Shown one piece after another: positions 1 to 14,100 of a DNA stretch of 64,000 nt; within the stretch, counting starts at the first letter, position 1, and each line of letters starts with the position of its first letter. The notes beneath the pieces are model-generated. The model did not search any database, was not told the origin of the DNA, and was given only the letters and a program-made list of their open reading frames with translations. This DNA comes from Rugalucina vietnamica. Its lineage: Eukaryota; Mollusca; Bivalvia; Lucinida; Lucinidae. A program made the position numbers and the translations under genes. The DNA lies in contig OZ024879.1 of the NCBI GenBank assembly GCA_964017185.1, forward strand, positions 47,411,383 to 47,475,382, written 5' to 3'.

Positions 1-141
1 CTGTTTATTAAATAGTGCATAAAATTTAATGGTCATTATGTCACTCCTTAGTCAGGGTAACTTTTAAGTCCAAAGCATGTCCCATTTTCATAACAATTAA
101 TAAATTATATATCCTACTTTCCATGAAAGTTGTCATGTTTT

Positions 142-1045
142 TATCGCACCTGCTTATAGCAGGGTGCGATATAGGAGTCCAAATTTCCGTTCGTCCGTCC
201 GTCCGACCGTCCGTCTGTCAACATTTACGTCGAAGTTTGACATTTACGTCGAAGTTTTTGTTTTCTCTGCATTAGTGATAGCTGTGACTGTGAAACCTTG
301 CATAGTTATTGTTCTTGACATACCCTTCAAGCACACACCTTGACCCAGTGCCCTTGACCTATATTTCACGGTCCATTGACTTTGTTAATTTTTACGTCGA
401 AGTTTGGTTTTCTCTGCATCAGTGATAGCCATGAGTGTGAAACCTTGCATAGTAATTGTCCTTGACATACCCTTCAAGCACGCACCTTGACCCAGTGCCC
501 TTGACCTATATTTCACGGTCCATTGACTTTGTTAATTTTTACGTCGAAGTTACTTCGAAGTTTTGTTTTCTCTGCATCAGTGATAGCCATGAGTGTGAAA
601 CCTTGCATAGTAATTGTCCTTGACATACCCTTCAAGCATGCACCTTGACCCAGTGCCCTTGACCTATATTTCACGGTCCATTGACTTTGTTAATTTTTAC
701 GTTGAAGTTTGGTTTTCTCCGCATCATTGATAGCTGCAAGTGTGAAACCATGCATAGTAATTATCCTTGACATCGTGACCCTTCAGTCAGGCACCTTGTC
801 CAAGTGCCTTTGACCTATATTTTGCGATCCATTGACTTTGCAAATTTTTTCTTCAAAATTACTTTGAAGTTTGGTTTCCTCTGCATCATTGATAGCTGCG
901 AGTGTGAAACCTTGCATAGTAATTGTCATTGACATACTCTTCAAGCACGCACCTTGACCCGGTGCCCTTGGCCTATATTTCACTTTCACGTTCCAGTGAC
1001 TTTGCCCGATGCAGGTGCGATATTGACCTCCGTGGAGTTCTTGTT
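142..1045 (+). mobile_element. Helentron-like element HINE-A, copy 1
   Basis: 12-bp subterminal inverted repeats TATCGCACCTGC (142) and GCAGGTGCGATA (1011). A 5' hairpin (GCACCTGC/GCAGGGTGC) is followed by a CGTCCGTCCG run and about five 145-162-bp tandem units containing TTACGTCGAAGTTTGG. The 3' end has CTCCGTGGAG then CTTGT. No coding capacity. Architecture as in non-autonomous Helentrons (DINE-1/HINE type). Confidence 0.75.
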
Positions 1046-1841
1046 TATATTGTGTCTTTTTTTCTATTTTCTTTCTTCCTTTGCCTTAATTTTGTGATAA
1101 ATTATTGATGCAACTGTACAGAGTACAATTGATCCTAGGAAAGGCTGAGATCACAGAAGACAAAGGTATGTACTCTAGAGCTTCTGGGGGGCCTAGGCGG
1201 CCCCCAGACCCCTGCCTATTTACATACAGTACATGTATTAATATTCTGTTCTACATTATGGACATTGGAATTTCAGCTAATGGTCAGAGCTGTGGATTTA
1301 TTTTACCTTTGAGAAAGAATATGATAACTCGCTCTTTCACTATGAAATTTTTATATGTTTTACTATTGTAAATGATCAGTGTGAAAAATAAAAGTAGGTT
1401 TAAGATGTAGAGAAAGAGTTGACCTTAATTTTCTATTTATTCTTTGTATAGATATATTTTCAATGAAAAAGCCTGTATTTTGCCAAAAGAATGCCTTTAT
1501 ATACAAAAAAAACCTTTAATTCTGTGAGAGTCAGCTAATGGGCTTGTGTAGTATCACCATCCTGCATAATGCTTCATCACACATCATCACATGAATGGTC
1601 ACCTGTCTGGATTGTGATGCTTTGGAACTGAATGGTTACTTTATCTAGATATTTTAGACATTAATTAATGTAGAGAAAGTGAGTGTGGAGGTAAAGATTG
1701 TTAGTATAAGAGCATAGAATGAAGCGATTTTCACGATAAAACTCCTATATTTTTCCCTTAAAATGAGCTAAAACCTCCTATATTTCCTAGAAAAATTTCC
1801 TATATAAACTCCTATATTTTTTACAAGACTTGGTTGACAGC

Positions 1842-1967
1842 CTGTACAATTCCTCTACTTTCTAAATCCAAAATTTCCAGCCTCTAGCCATCTTCTATGA
1901 CTGTACAGCCCGCTTTGTGTCAGACCTGGACGGAAACCCAAATTGTTGGTTTATCATGCACAGGTTC
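1842..1967 (+). mobile_element. PAL1 fragment (3' half)
   Basis: Unique half of PAL1 (GTACAATTCCTC, TGTACAGCCCG, CAAATTGTTGG) without the hairpin. Ends 28 bp before ORP exon a. Confidence 0.75.
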
Positions 1968-1995
1968 ATATATTATTCTCTAAATGTTTTTTCAG

Positions 1996-2130
1996 GAGTT
2001 GTCCAAGATAACTATGCCAGTTGTGTTCAACGAGCCATTAACTTTCCTACAGCGAATCACAGAATACCTCGAATATGCAACGCTACTAGAAACTGCCGCA
2101 GCTCAGGACAACCCTGTTGACAGACTTATG
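1996..2130 (+). CDS. OSBPL2: ORP exon a (first visible)
   Basis: 45 codons, phase 0 at both ends, acceptor TTTTTTCAG and donor GTAATA. Encodes [15 protein letters not shown] through VDRLM, the start of the lipid-binding core. A PAL1 fragment ends about 28 bp upstream of the acceptor. Confidence 0.92.
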
Positions 2131-5100
2131 GTAATATACAGTTAACAGTTTCCTTTGAGGGGACATTACGAAAACATGCCCATGCAATATGCATTGATTT
2201 TTAAAATTGTGAAAAATGAAAATTTTCAGCAGAAAAAAAATGATATCTTACAATTTTTGCTCAAAACATTGATTGTGGGTACACGTTAGAACCGCCTCGC
2301 TGAGGCGGTTCTAACGAGTACTCACAATCTATGTTTTGGATCAAAAGTGAGAAAAATAGGTATACCCATGTAAACCCCAGTTTTACTGCATAAAAGGGGG
2401 GATTTAACGGGGGATGTATTTCACGGACATGTTTTCCTGATGAAGGGGGCTGGGTATCCTCAATACGATGTAACATCATGCCCAGTGTAACCAATGATAA
2501 ATAAACAGAAACAAGACCACAAGGTCAGACGACTTGGGTCATATAGAAATTTCTTTCTGTGAAAAAAAAAATTGGATTTACTGATATTTTCTCATCAGGT
2601 TTGCAAGAAAGGTTCATAGGGCTCACCGTGAATGGCAATGTTTGGTTATTTCATCAGATAAGACACCAATATAATGTCTTGTGCAACCTTATTACAACAA
2701 TAAACTATATGAGCCGCAAAGCGATAAAAAACCCGGTATTCGGGGTTTCCGACCAGGTGCGACAGAAATCGATCTGTACAGTCTCAGAAATAGGCTAGAA
2801 GCTTGAACTTTCGGATATGAATAGAAAAAGGATTGTACTCTCAGAGTAGCAAAAATAAAGGTGCTGATCAGTTACTGCACAGCTGATCTGTGGCTTTGTT
2901 TTAGCATAGGCAAAAATCCTGTTTTTTCACAACGCAGCTCATATGGTTCTTTGGGCCATGGGGGTCTGTTAAGTGTTTTGGTTGATTTTTGACACATATT
3001 GAGCGAAAACAGGTATACATTTGTCAGCATTTTAACAATGTATACCGGTACCTGTTTTTGTGCAATATGTTTCATCACGAAAACATGTCCGTGTAATGTT
3101 TACCCCCTTGAACCCCACTTTTATATAGTAAAACCGGGGTTTGCAGGGGTATACCTATTTTTCTTATTATTGATCCAAGACATACATTGTGGGTACTCCT
3201 TAGAACCGCCTCGGCGAGGCAGTTCTAACGTGTACCCACAATGTATGTTTTGAGCAAATATATTAAAAATATCAAAAATTTTCTGGTGAAATTTTTAATT
3301 ATTATAGATGAAAAAAATCTCTGTATATTGCATGGGCGTGTTTTCATAATGTCACAAATCAACCAAAACATTACACGGGTCCCTCTGCTTTGGGCCTAGA
3401 AAATACATTGAATGACATGGTCATCTTTCCAGTCTGAGCAGTGTCTTGTACTAAAGGTTTGTCTGTTACCAGTGATTTCTGGACATCATTACGAAAACTT
3501 GCCCATGTAATATACAGAGATTTTTTGAGCTTTAAAAATTGAACATTTTCAGGTGAAAAAGATTTATATTTTTCTTATTTTTGCTCAAAACATAGATTGT
3601 GGGTACACGTTAGAACCACCTCGCCGAGGCGGTTCTAACGAGTACCCACAATCTATGTTTTGGAGCAAAAATAAGAAAAATAGGTATACCCCTGCATACC
3701 CCAGTTTTGCTATATAAAAGTGGGGTTTGAGGGGGGTATACTTTACACGGACATGTTTTCCTGATGATACAACTTAGCAACGATAACTGGTGTCCCAGGA
3801 AAAGTGGTTTATCTTCATTATAATACTGTTAATTGTATCAGCCTCTCTGTTATGCCCATTGCCTTTCGTTTCGGCTGAAACTTAGCCGGATGGCTACCTT
3901 GTTGGAAAAGAGCTAGTCATTCTGATCTTCGTGTGTCTTGTCGGAAAAATGTTTTGTTGTGTTTTATGTATTTTCATTCCCACCAGGTGACCTGGTGTCT
4001 ATGTTGGGACATTGAATTTAATTGCATCGATTCCTAGTCACTCTATTCTTACCTGTTATGAGAAAATCCTGCTTTTTACTGCTGTAAAAAGATCAGCAGG
4101 CAGATCAGCCAACAAAGGCGCATGCTGATTGACATCATTGTGTTTAATGAACACTGCATAAATTTTCATGCTCAAAAAATATTTAAATTTTGCCAGCATG
4201 TATCGGTGCTAGGCGACAGGAAATTCATACAAAACCAACAGGAAATTCAAACAAAATCACTAAATTTATTTTGTTTAATTGTGATTACATGTATTACATT
4301 GAAAGTCATTAAGAGGTTCAAACTGATTGCTTGCAGTATGATGGAGTATATGAAGCATGACACATTAGTGGTCTCTCTTTTGACAAAAGTCATTTAAAAT
4401 TCATGAAATTGATTATCAAACTTAACATTCAATCAAAACTATTAAGAAAGTACATCTGTTTACAAAGTTTGTAAGTTCATAAAGTTTATTAGTACAAAAT
4501 CAATCAGTTCCCAAAATGAAAAATTATATTTGCAAAATGTATTAAGTCCACAAAATGCATCCAGTTTTTAGAATGCATGTTTATAAAATGTTTGTTTGTG
4601 TTGAGGCTTAACGTCCCAGCCAACAGTTTTTCAGTCATGTCGGGACGGAGCCAAAGCTTCCTGGGTTTAGTCAGTATTGCAGGGAGTTAATGTCTCTTGC
4701 TCAAGGACACAACATGGTGACGTCTGTGGGGATCTGACCCAGGACCTCTTGATTTGGAGTCCAACGCTCTACCACTACACCACTGCACTCTCTAGTTTAT
4801 AAAATGTATCAAATCACAGAATACATGTACTTTGAATTTGATGGGATGTTAATAAAGTGCTTAATTATGAAGTACTTTTCCACTTTATGAAGATTTGGTC
4901 ATGATTATAGGGATCAACCATGGTTTTCAGTGTTCAAACATTCGATGGATCACGAGGAAGGTGTTTGAACACAAGGCCGCAGGCCGCGTGTTCAAACACC
5001 TTCCGAGTGATACAGCGAATGTTTGAACACTGAAACAAACCATGGTTGATCGCTATTCTTGCATTTTCACTTTAATCCACTTAAAATCTCATGAAAATAA

Positions 5101-8100
5101 TATTAACAACGTAAAAACTCACCGAAAACCGCGGAGCTTCTTCAACGTCGGCCATTTTGTTTCTACAAAGCACAATGACGTCACGTCGCATTGACCAATG
5201 ACGTCGGCCAAAATGTATGTTCAAACGGCACGTGAATTTCGTGATTTGAACATGGGTTTTGCTGATTGAACACGGCTTTTCACCAATCGAAATTGGCTTC
5301 AAACAGCTATGCTCATAGATATCTATGCAAGAAAATATCTTCAACATCAGCTGATTTCAAAAAAACATTTGTCATTAATTGGAGAGAGAAACATGCACTT
5401 ACTACTAATAAATTGCCTCCCTAAGTCCAAAGACTTGGCCAGGAACAGTATGGCTAGGGTAACTGACTATGCCAAGATGACCTTGGCTGTTAACCATGGA
5501 TGTGAACACATAAGCAACCAGCCAACATCAACTCATTCAAGCCTGGCGTCCCTTTTATGGGACATGGGCAAACAGAATAGCCCCAGATGGGACGCCGCAG
5601 AAAGTGGCGTCCCATCTGGGGCTATTCTGTATGCCTAGAGAATTTCATCGAAAAACTGAATAAAATTTATAAATCACTTCTGATGCCCCTAAAAATGAAA
5701 GTGGACCTAATGATAATGATGGGAAATCCATGCGTCAAATATGGGTTAATCATACCTTGTCCATTTTCAGTATGTGGCAGCATTTGCAGTATCATCCATC
5801 TCCTCTAACTGGGACAGAATAGGAAAACCTTTCAACCCCCTGCTAGGAGAAACTTATGAACTTAACAGGTAGGTTTACTGAGGGGGAGAAACAATTTCAG
5901 AATTCTTGAGATGTCATAAATGGTTAAAGAGAGGGCAAGGGAGAGTGCAGCCTATTGCGACTGGCAAAGTATAGGAAGATCCAAGAATATTCTTCATAAG
6001 ATAATAAATTGTATCCCGGGCACAATCATGAAGGAAGGTGAATTTTGTATGACTAGAAACAAACAAAATGTTAGATCAGAGTGATGAGAAATCAATCACA
6101 AACATGATCTGTCATGAGCCTGTGCATGGGAAAACAAACAATCTGCATAGGCGAAAACAACGGCGCAGATCAGCTTCGCGGTAACCGCGAAGCTGATCAG
6201 CGCCTTTGTTTTCGCTACTCGGATAGTACAATTCCTCTTCTACTTAAATCCGAAATTTCAAGCTTCTAGCTCTTTTCTGTTACTGTGCAGGCCGGTTTGT
6301 GTCGTACCTGGTCGAAACCCAAATTGTTGGTTTTCTCACGCACAGGCTCTCATCTCTTCCTTTCTGAAGCCTACAGTGTATAGAGCAAAAAACAATAACA
6401 AGAAAATTGCAATACATGATTTTCTTGAAGTTTTCAATTGTTCAAAGTTAATTAAATTTGTATCAAAATTTTCATATATAAAATTTTGATTATGATATGA
6501 ACCATTTCAGACCTGACCTTGGTTTCCGACTAGTCAGCGAGCAAGTGAGCCACCATCCACCAATCAGTGCTTTCAATGCAGAATCGAAGAACTATAAGAT
6601 CAATGGTTCTATATATCCAAAGTTAAAGTTCTGGGGGAAATCTGTAGAGGTTAATCCTAAAGGAGTCGTAACTTTGGAATTAAAAAGGTATACTTCATAG
6701 CACATTTCTTTCTATTTGATTTGGCACATTTGTAAGTGTCATAAGTGGAGGATCATACACGAGTGGTCATTTCAAATGAAATTTTTTGAACGAGCCTTCA
6801 GCGAGTTTAATAAATTTCATATGAAATGACCACAAGTGTAAGCTTTGTTTTATCATATGACCTTTAAAATATTTTTTTTTTTTTACTTTAAAGTGGACAC
6901 ATTTTCAATGAAAATTTACATTGTTGTTATAGATGTCGTCAATGACGTTACATAATCCTGCAAAAGTGTTAATACATGTGTGGTCATAACACTTTTAATT
7001 ACACGACATTATTCACTGGAAAACAGCGGCGTCATGATGAAATAATATCTAAAATAGCTTTTATGACTTTTCTTTTGCGATCATGTTCCATACACGGCAT
7101 TGGATAATAAAAAGGAAAAGATAAGCAATCAGAACCAAAGTCCCACCTAAACACCAGGGCCCAGTTGTTCAAAACTTTGTTAGCTTAACACTGTCGTTAA
7201 GCCCTCAATTTGTTAACTATATATCGACTTTAAAAGCAAATACAAATATTTTTTGTGGAAAAAATGTGAGAATTCTTTACAATGCAAAGGATTCTCATTT
7301 TTTCAACAAAAAAGAACAGCGTATTTGTAATAATGCCATTTGAAATTTTAACGAATCGTTAACTAACGATGTCGTTAATTTTGAACAACTGGGCCCAAAA
7401 CTTAACTAGATGAAGACAAATTTAAAAGGTGCAAACAGCAAAAAAAAATTAATTGTTTTAGAAAATTACACTAAAACAGACGTTTTTCGTATATTTTGTC
7501 TTTGAATTACCTCCTGAGGAAAATCCTCTTGTTTAGCTTAGACCAAGTATTGACAGACATATTTGATCTAACTATGTTGCCTACTGTCTAAATATTCAGT
7601 CTAATTTCTTTACATTTTGTCCTGTCTTTGTATGTTTACAGACACGGTGAATTCTACTCCTGGCAGAACGTCAACTGTTGTGTTCATAACGTCATAGTCG
7701 GCAAACTCTGGGTGGAACATGTGAGTAAATTAAATGAGCCACCTCGTGGAAAAACCAACAATGTGGTTCCCGAACAGATCTGACACAAACCGGCCTGTAC
7801 AGCTACAGAAGCAGGCTAGAAGCTTGAAATTTTGGAGTTGAGTAGAGGAGGAATTGTATTATCCGATTAGCGAAAACAAAGGCGCTGATCAGCTTCGCGG
7901 TAACGCTGATCAGCTTCGCGGTCACCGCAAAGCTGATCTGCGTCTTTGTTTTCGCCTATGCAGATTGTTGGTTTTTCCATGAGGCGGCTCAAGTCTTAGT
8001 ATAGAAAAAAAACCAACAAAAACACATAATCTGAACATGCTAAAACCTGATTATTGCATATGGTGAGTAAACACAGACAGATGAGCTGTTCTTTAACTAT

Positions 8101-11100
8101 GCAACTGATCAGTGCCTTTGTCTTCTCTGCACTGATATATGTACTTGAATACCTCTTCTTTCTAAATTATTAAGTTGAATATTCAGGCCTCTGGGCATCT
8201 TCTATGGATTTGTTACAAACCTGATCAAAAAACCCAGAAAACTAGACTTAATCTATCAACTTTCATGAAGCGTGCTGCTTAGAAATTGCTCAGACAGCTC
8301 TTTAGGTATTAGAATCTCTTAGAATCCAAAATGTTCAATTATCTTCTGTGGCTGCCCTGCCTGGTGCCAGGCCTAACCAAGTTCTCTAGTACAGACAATA
8401 AAATGTGTATATTCCTTGTTCCCTTATGTTTTTATCGCACCTGCTTATAGCAGGGTGCGATATAGGAGTTCAAATTTCCGTACGTTCGTTCGTCCGTTCG
8501 TTCGTTCGTTCGTCCGTCAACATTTACGTCGAAGTTTAGTTTTCTCGACATCAGAGATAGCTGCGAGTCTGAAACCTTGCATAGTAATTGTCCCTGACAT
8601 ACCCTTCAAGCACGCACCTTAACCCGGTGCCCTTGACCTATATTTCACGGTCCACTGACTTTGAAAATTTTTACGTCGAAGTTTTGTCAACATTTACGTC
8701 GAAGTTTGGTTTTCTCGCCATCAGAGATAGCTGCGAGTCTGAAACCTTGCATAGTAATTGTCCTTGACATACCCTTCAAGCACGCACCTTAACCCAGTGC
8801 CCTTGACCTATATTTCACGGTCCACTGACTTTGAAAATTTTTACGTCAAAGTTTGGTTTTCTCGCCATCAGAGATAGCTGCGAGTCTGAAACCTTGCATA
8901 GTAATTGTCCTTGACATACCCTTCAAGCACGCACCTTGACTCGGTGCCCTTGACCTATATTTCACGGTCCACTGACTTTGAAAATTTTTACGTCGAATTT
9001 TGGTTTTCTCGCCATCAGAGATAGCTGCAAGTCTGAAACCTTGCATAGTAATTGTCCTTGACATACCCTTCAAGCACGCACCTTAACCCGGTGCCCTTGA
9101 CCTATATTTCATGGTCCACTGACTTTGAAAATTTTTACATCGAAGTTTGGTTTTCTCGACATCAGAGACAGCTGCGAGTCTGAAACCTTGCATAGTAATT
9201 GTCCTTGACATGCCCTTCAAGCACACACCTTGACCCGGTGCCCTTGAACTATATTTCACGGTCTATTGACTTTGCCCGATGCAGGTGCGATATCGACCTC
9301 CGCGGAGTTCTTGTTGCATTTGAGCCGCCACGTGAGAAAACCAACAATCTGCATATGCGAAAACAAAGGCGCAGATCAGCTTCGCAGTAATCAGTTCAGC
9401 GCCTTTGTTTTTTGCTACACGGCTCTTTTATTCATAAATTCGAAATTTCAAGCTTCTAGCCTGCTTCTGTGACTGTACAGGTCGGTATGTGTCAGACCTG
9501 TTCGGAAACCCCGAACCTCGAGGCTCCAATACATGTATGTATATTTCCTGTTCCTTTGTTACTTTGCATTTGACTTGATGGAAGTTAAACTGACAGGAGA
9601 AATTGAATTACCAACTAGACTAGCATACATTACTTAGGCAAAGCAGACAGAATGGTCATAGAATGACATTTATTACAAAGGCTAAACAGAAGCTTTTAGT
9701 CTTGACTTAAAGTTAATGAAGAATGGTCATGCAATATCTGAGCCACCTCGTGGGAAAACCAACAATGTGGTTTCCGACCAGGTCCCACATAAACCGACCT
9801 GTACAGTCACAGAAAAGAGCTAGAATCTTGAAATTTTGGATTTAAGTAGAAGAGGAACTGTACTATCCGAGTAACAAAAACAAAGGCGCTGATCAGCTTC
9901 GCAGTTACTGCGAAGCTGATCTGCGCCTTTGTTTTTGCCTCGGCAGATTGTTGGTTTTCCCATGTGGCGGCTCATCTATTGCCTGTGGTGAGAAAGTCTA
10001 TTTCTTAAGGTTTTTAACTAGCCTGTGCAGACAGTAGGTAACCATTGTCTGAGAAATTCAGATCCAAAAATTAGATTTAAGAAAATGCAAAAAGCAGTTC
10101 TTCTAATGATGTTGATGACAGACTAAAAAGGTACAAGTAGGCAAAGATCAGGAAAAAGCACAATAAGAAAAAGATTCTCACTCCAAAAACCGAGGTGGGA
10201 AAAAACTAAATTAACGATCAGGTACTTATACCTTGACATTACGAAAACTTGCCCATGCAATATAGAGATTTTTTTTCAGTAAAAAAATGAAAATTTCATC
10301 AGAAATATTTTGATATTTTTCTTATTTTTGCTCAAAACATAGATTGTGGGTACATGTTAGAACTGCCTTGGCGAGGCGGTTCTAACGAGTACCCACAATC
10401 TATGCTTTGAGCAAAATAAGAAAAATATCAAAAGTTTTCCAGTGAAAATTTTCATTTTTACAACCAAAAAAAGTACAAGTAGGCAAAGATCAGAAAAAGG
10501 CGCAATCAGAAAAAGATTCCCACTCCAAAAACCGAGGTGGGAAAAAAAAATTTATACTGCAGGGGCGTGTTTTCGTAATGAAGCTGTCACTGCTGTAATT
10601 AAGGCTGATGAGTTCTGCCCCAGGCTTCTCCAGTCTTGTTGGTGAAATTTTCAAACCAAGGTCTAGTCTTCACCATAGCTATTGAGTAGGACGTAAAAAT
10701 ATGAGCTGCCTCGGGGGGAAAACCAACAATGTGGTTTCCGACCAGGTCCGACACAAACCGGGCTGTACAAGCACAGAAGATGGCTAGAGACTGGAAATTT
10801 TGGATTTAGAAACTAGAGGAATTGTACTATCCGTGTAGTGAAAACGAATGCGCTGATCAGCTTCGCGGTTACCTCAGATTGTTGGTTTTCTCATGAGCCG
10901 GCTCAAATATGAATTATTTTGAGATCTGCATTGCTAACTATTTCAATTACATTTTGTATTGTGATTATACCCCCGGCATTTATGCCGACGGGTATATAGT
11001 TTTTGCTTTTCTGTTCGTCCGTTCGTATGTTCGTTTGTTCGTTCGTTAGTTCGTTCGTTATTCCGGAACGTTCGTGGAATTTATGTCAAAGTTTTTGTTA

Positions 11101-14100
11101 AAGTTTCTCTGGTGGTGTATATCTCATGAACTAATGATCAGAAACCATTCATATTTTAACCATAGGTACCCTATAGGGTTTGCTTTGTTTCTGTGAGATT
11201 GGACCCTAGGTCCATGCCCGGGGGTGGGGCTAGAGGTCAAAATCTAGGTCACCGTTACTTTGGGTCAAAGTTTTGGTTTAAGTTTCTCTGGTGGTGTATA
11301 TCTCATGAACCAATGATCAGAAACCATTCATATTTTAACCATAGGTACCCTATAGGGTTTGCTTTTTTTCTGTCAGTTCGGACCCTGGGTCCATGCCTGG
11401 GGGTGGGGCTAGAGGTCAAAATCTAGGTCACCTTGAAAATGTGCTATTTGCATAGTGTTTTTTCATCTCTAAGTTCATATCATAACAAATACTTATAGGA
11501 ATGTATTCCTGTTTGGATCATAGATACCTTTACGGTTGAATTATATTCCATGGCACCAAACTCTAGGGGTGGGGCTGGAGGTCAAAATCTAGGACACATA
11601 AAATACAATAGTTACCAAGATTAATATTCCGTGTGTCTATATCTTGACAACCATGTATTAGAAAGCGTTCATGCTTACAACACAACATAGGTACCACATA
11701 AGGGCTAGACCCAAGGGTCCATGCATGGTAGTGGGGGTGGGACCTGAGGTCAAGATCTAGGACTTTTTTATTTTTTTTTTTATTTTTTTTTTTTTTTTAA
11801 GAATGACATTCTACTTTCATTTCAATCTAGGACTGAGGACCTGACCCAAAATGTCCGCGCTTATGTCCTAGATTGGGTATACACGTCAGCTCTGTATACC
11901 GCTCTAAAATAGATATGTCATTCTAAAACTACACTTCCCCATGTTTGTATGTAAAGTACTTTACACTGTTTATTTCAAAATTACACTTGATGAGGGTACT
12001 GTCTGTCGTTGGTGATGTGGGGTTCAATGTCAGAGCATGTGCCGGGTTGTTTAGGTAGGGGGTAGGGAAGGGGGCTTGGTGGCTACCAGCCGGGGGTATA
12101 CGTGCCTCTCAAGGCACTTTTTCTAGTTTCTTGAGCTGTACATGTCAATCTGAAGGCAGATTTTATTCAACACATTCTGGTTGCAGACTGGGCCTATGGA
12201 AATATACAACCACACAACCAAACACAAAGCTGTGTTAACATTCAAGCAGGGAGGATGGTTCGGCAAGGATCTACATAAGGTTGAGGGATATATCATGGAC
12301 GAAAAGTAAGACATATGAGCCACCTCGTGAGAAAACCAACAATCTGCATATGCGAAAACAATCGCATCACTTCACGGATAGTACAATTCCTCTTCTTCTT
12401 AAATCCGAAATTTCAAGCTCCTAGCCTGCTTCTGTGACTGTGCAGCCTGATTTGTGTCGGACCTGTTCCAAAACCACATTGTTGGTTTTCCCACGAGGCG
12501 GCTCATATACTTTGGGAATAAAACTGTGAAATACTAAAAAAACATATACTGAGTTCCACAGCCAACGCAACTCGTCAATTAATTTATCATAAATATTTTA
12601 TTTTTTTGTCGTATAAGCATCAAATTTCACAACAATATAGAAAGATCAATTGTTCATGTAGTCAGCAAACAAGATTGAAAAAAAAAAATGATTGACCTCC
12701 AGGAATTCTCGACTTGAGTGACATAGGGGTGGTTTTCAAAAATGAAAACAGTGACGACCACTGCGGGCATTGATCACAGCACGACAACGGTTTCTCATGG
12801 AGCGAGTGTACCGACAAACAACATTGATGTGGATATTGTTCCACCCCTGAATCAGTGCTGCTTGGAGCTGTGCACGGTTATTTGGCTGGTTAAGACGCGC
12901 ACGGACACATCTGTCAAGCTCGTACACCACAGGTGCTCAGTCGGTGCAAGATCTGGTGACATTGACGGCCAGTCCAAAACATTCACATTGTTTGTAGCGA
13001 GGAACTGTCTTGTTAACCGCGTGGTGTGGGGTTGCGCATTATCATGCTGCAAGATGGTAACTCCATTACCACCATTCATGAAAGGCAAAGCTACTGGTGC
13101 CAGAACGTCATTCCTGTATTTCTGGGCATTAAGGTTCCCGTTTATATTGACAAGCTGAGTCTTTCCACTATGGGCAATCCCACCCCACACCATCACAGAA
13201 CTGCCCCTAAAACGATCAGCTTCAACAACACACGCATCAGCGTAACGTTCGCGAATACGGAGGAATACACGTGTTCGTCCGTCAGCATGATTCACTGTGA
13301 AACGCGACACGTCAGTTAAGAGAACCTGTCTCCACTGGGCAGCATTCTATAGCTCATGATTCCTGCTCCCGGCCAGGCGTGCTTGGGGATGACGGGGCTT
13401 GAGCTTTGGTCCAACATACGGGCGACGGGGCAGCAAATCTCGTTCTTTAAGGTGCCTTAGAACTGTTTGTTTGCTTACTTGGTGGCCATGAAGACCACGA
13501 GTCTCCCTTGCTGTCCGTGCTGCAGTTCTCTTTCTGTCGCGAAAATGCTGCGTCCTGATGCAATTGTCTTTGGCCTGTGTCGTGACCCGAGATCTCTTGG
13601 CCTGTGGTAAGTCTGCAACATGACCTGAAACAGTGGAGGCAGCAATTTAGGGACAGTTCTGTTTCAACAATGCAAAGGCGGTACTTCATGGAAAAATTCG
13701 AGGAAGTTTCAGGCAAATTGCTTGGAATTGTCGCATTTTGAATCAAATAGACATTGTCAAAACCAGTTTACTTGTTTGGCGATACTTGGTCCATAATCTG
13801 GCTATCGTGGACTTGGCACACCTTAGGATACGTGCGACAGCTGCAACGTTGTTATTGGCTTGCAGCAGTCCGATGGCGCATCCGCTACCTTCAATCGACA
13901 ATCTCGGCATGATTGATTGGCCTGAGAATTTTATACTTTCATACACTTATGGGGCAATCATCCGAGATTGTAATAACGCACGAGATGTTAAACTTTAATC
14001 AAAATTGCACGTGCGAAGCGCAAAAGTGCAGTTATGCACCTCCATAGCAGTGCTCACGCATGCGCACGTGAAAAACGATTTTGATAGTGCAAAAAGTTTA

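Noticed and set aside
1125-1168. Exon-like block between CTGTACAG and AAAGGTATGT
   Set aside because: The translation (VQLILGKAEITEDK) has no ORP match and its phase does not fit the next exon, which starts in phase 0.
12742-13158. 138-codon open frame on the plus strand
   Set aside because: Antisense of the Tc1 transposase core.
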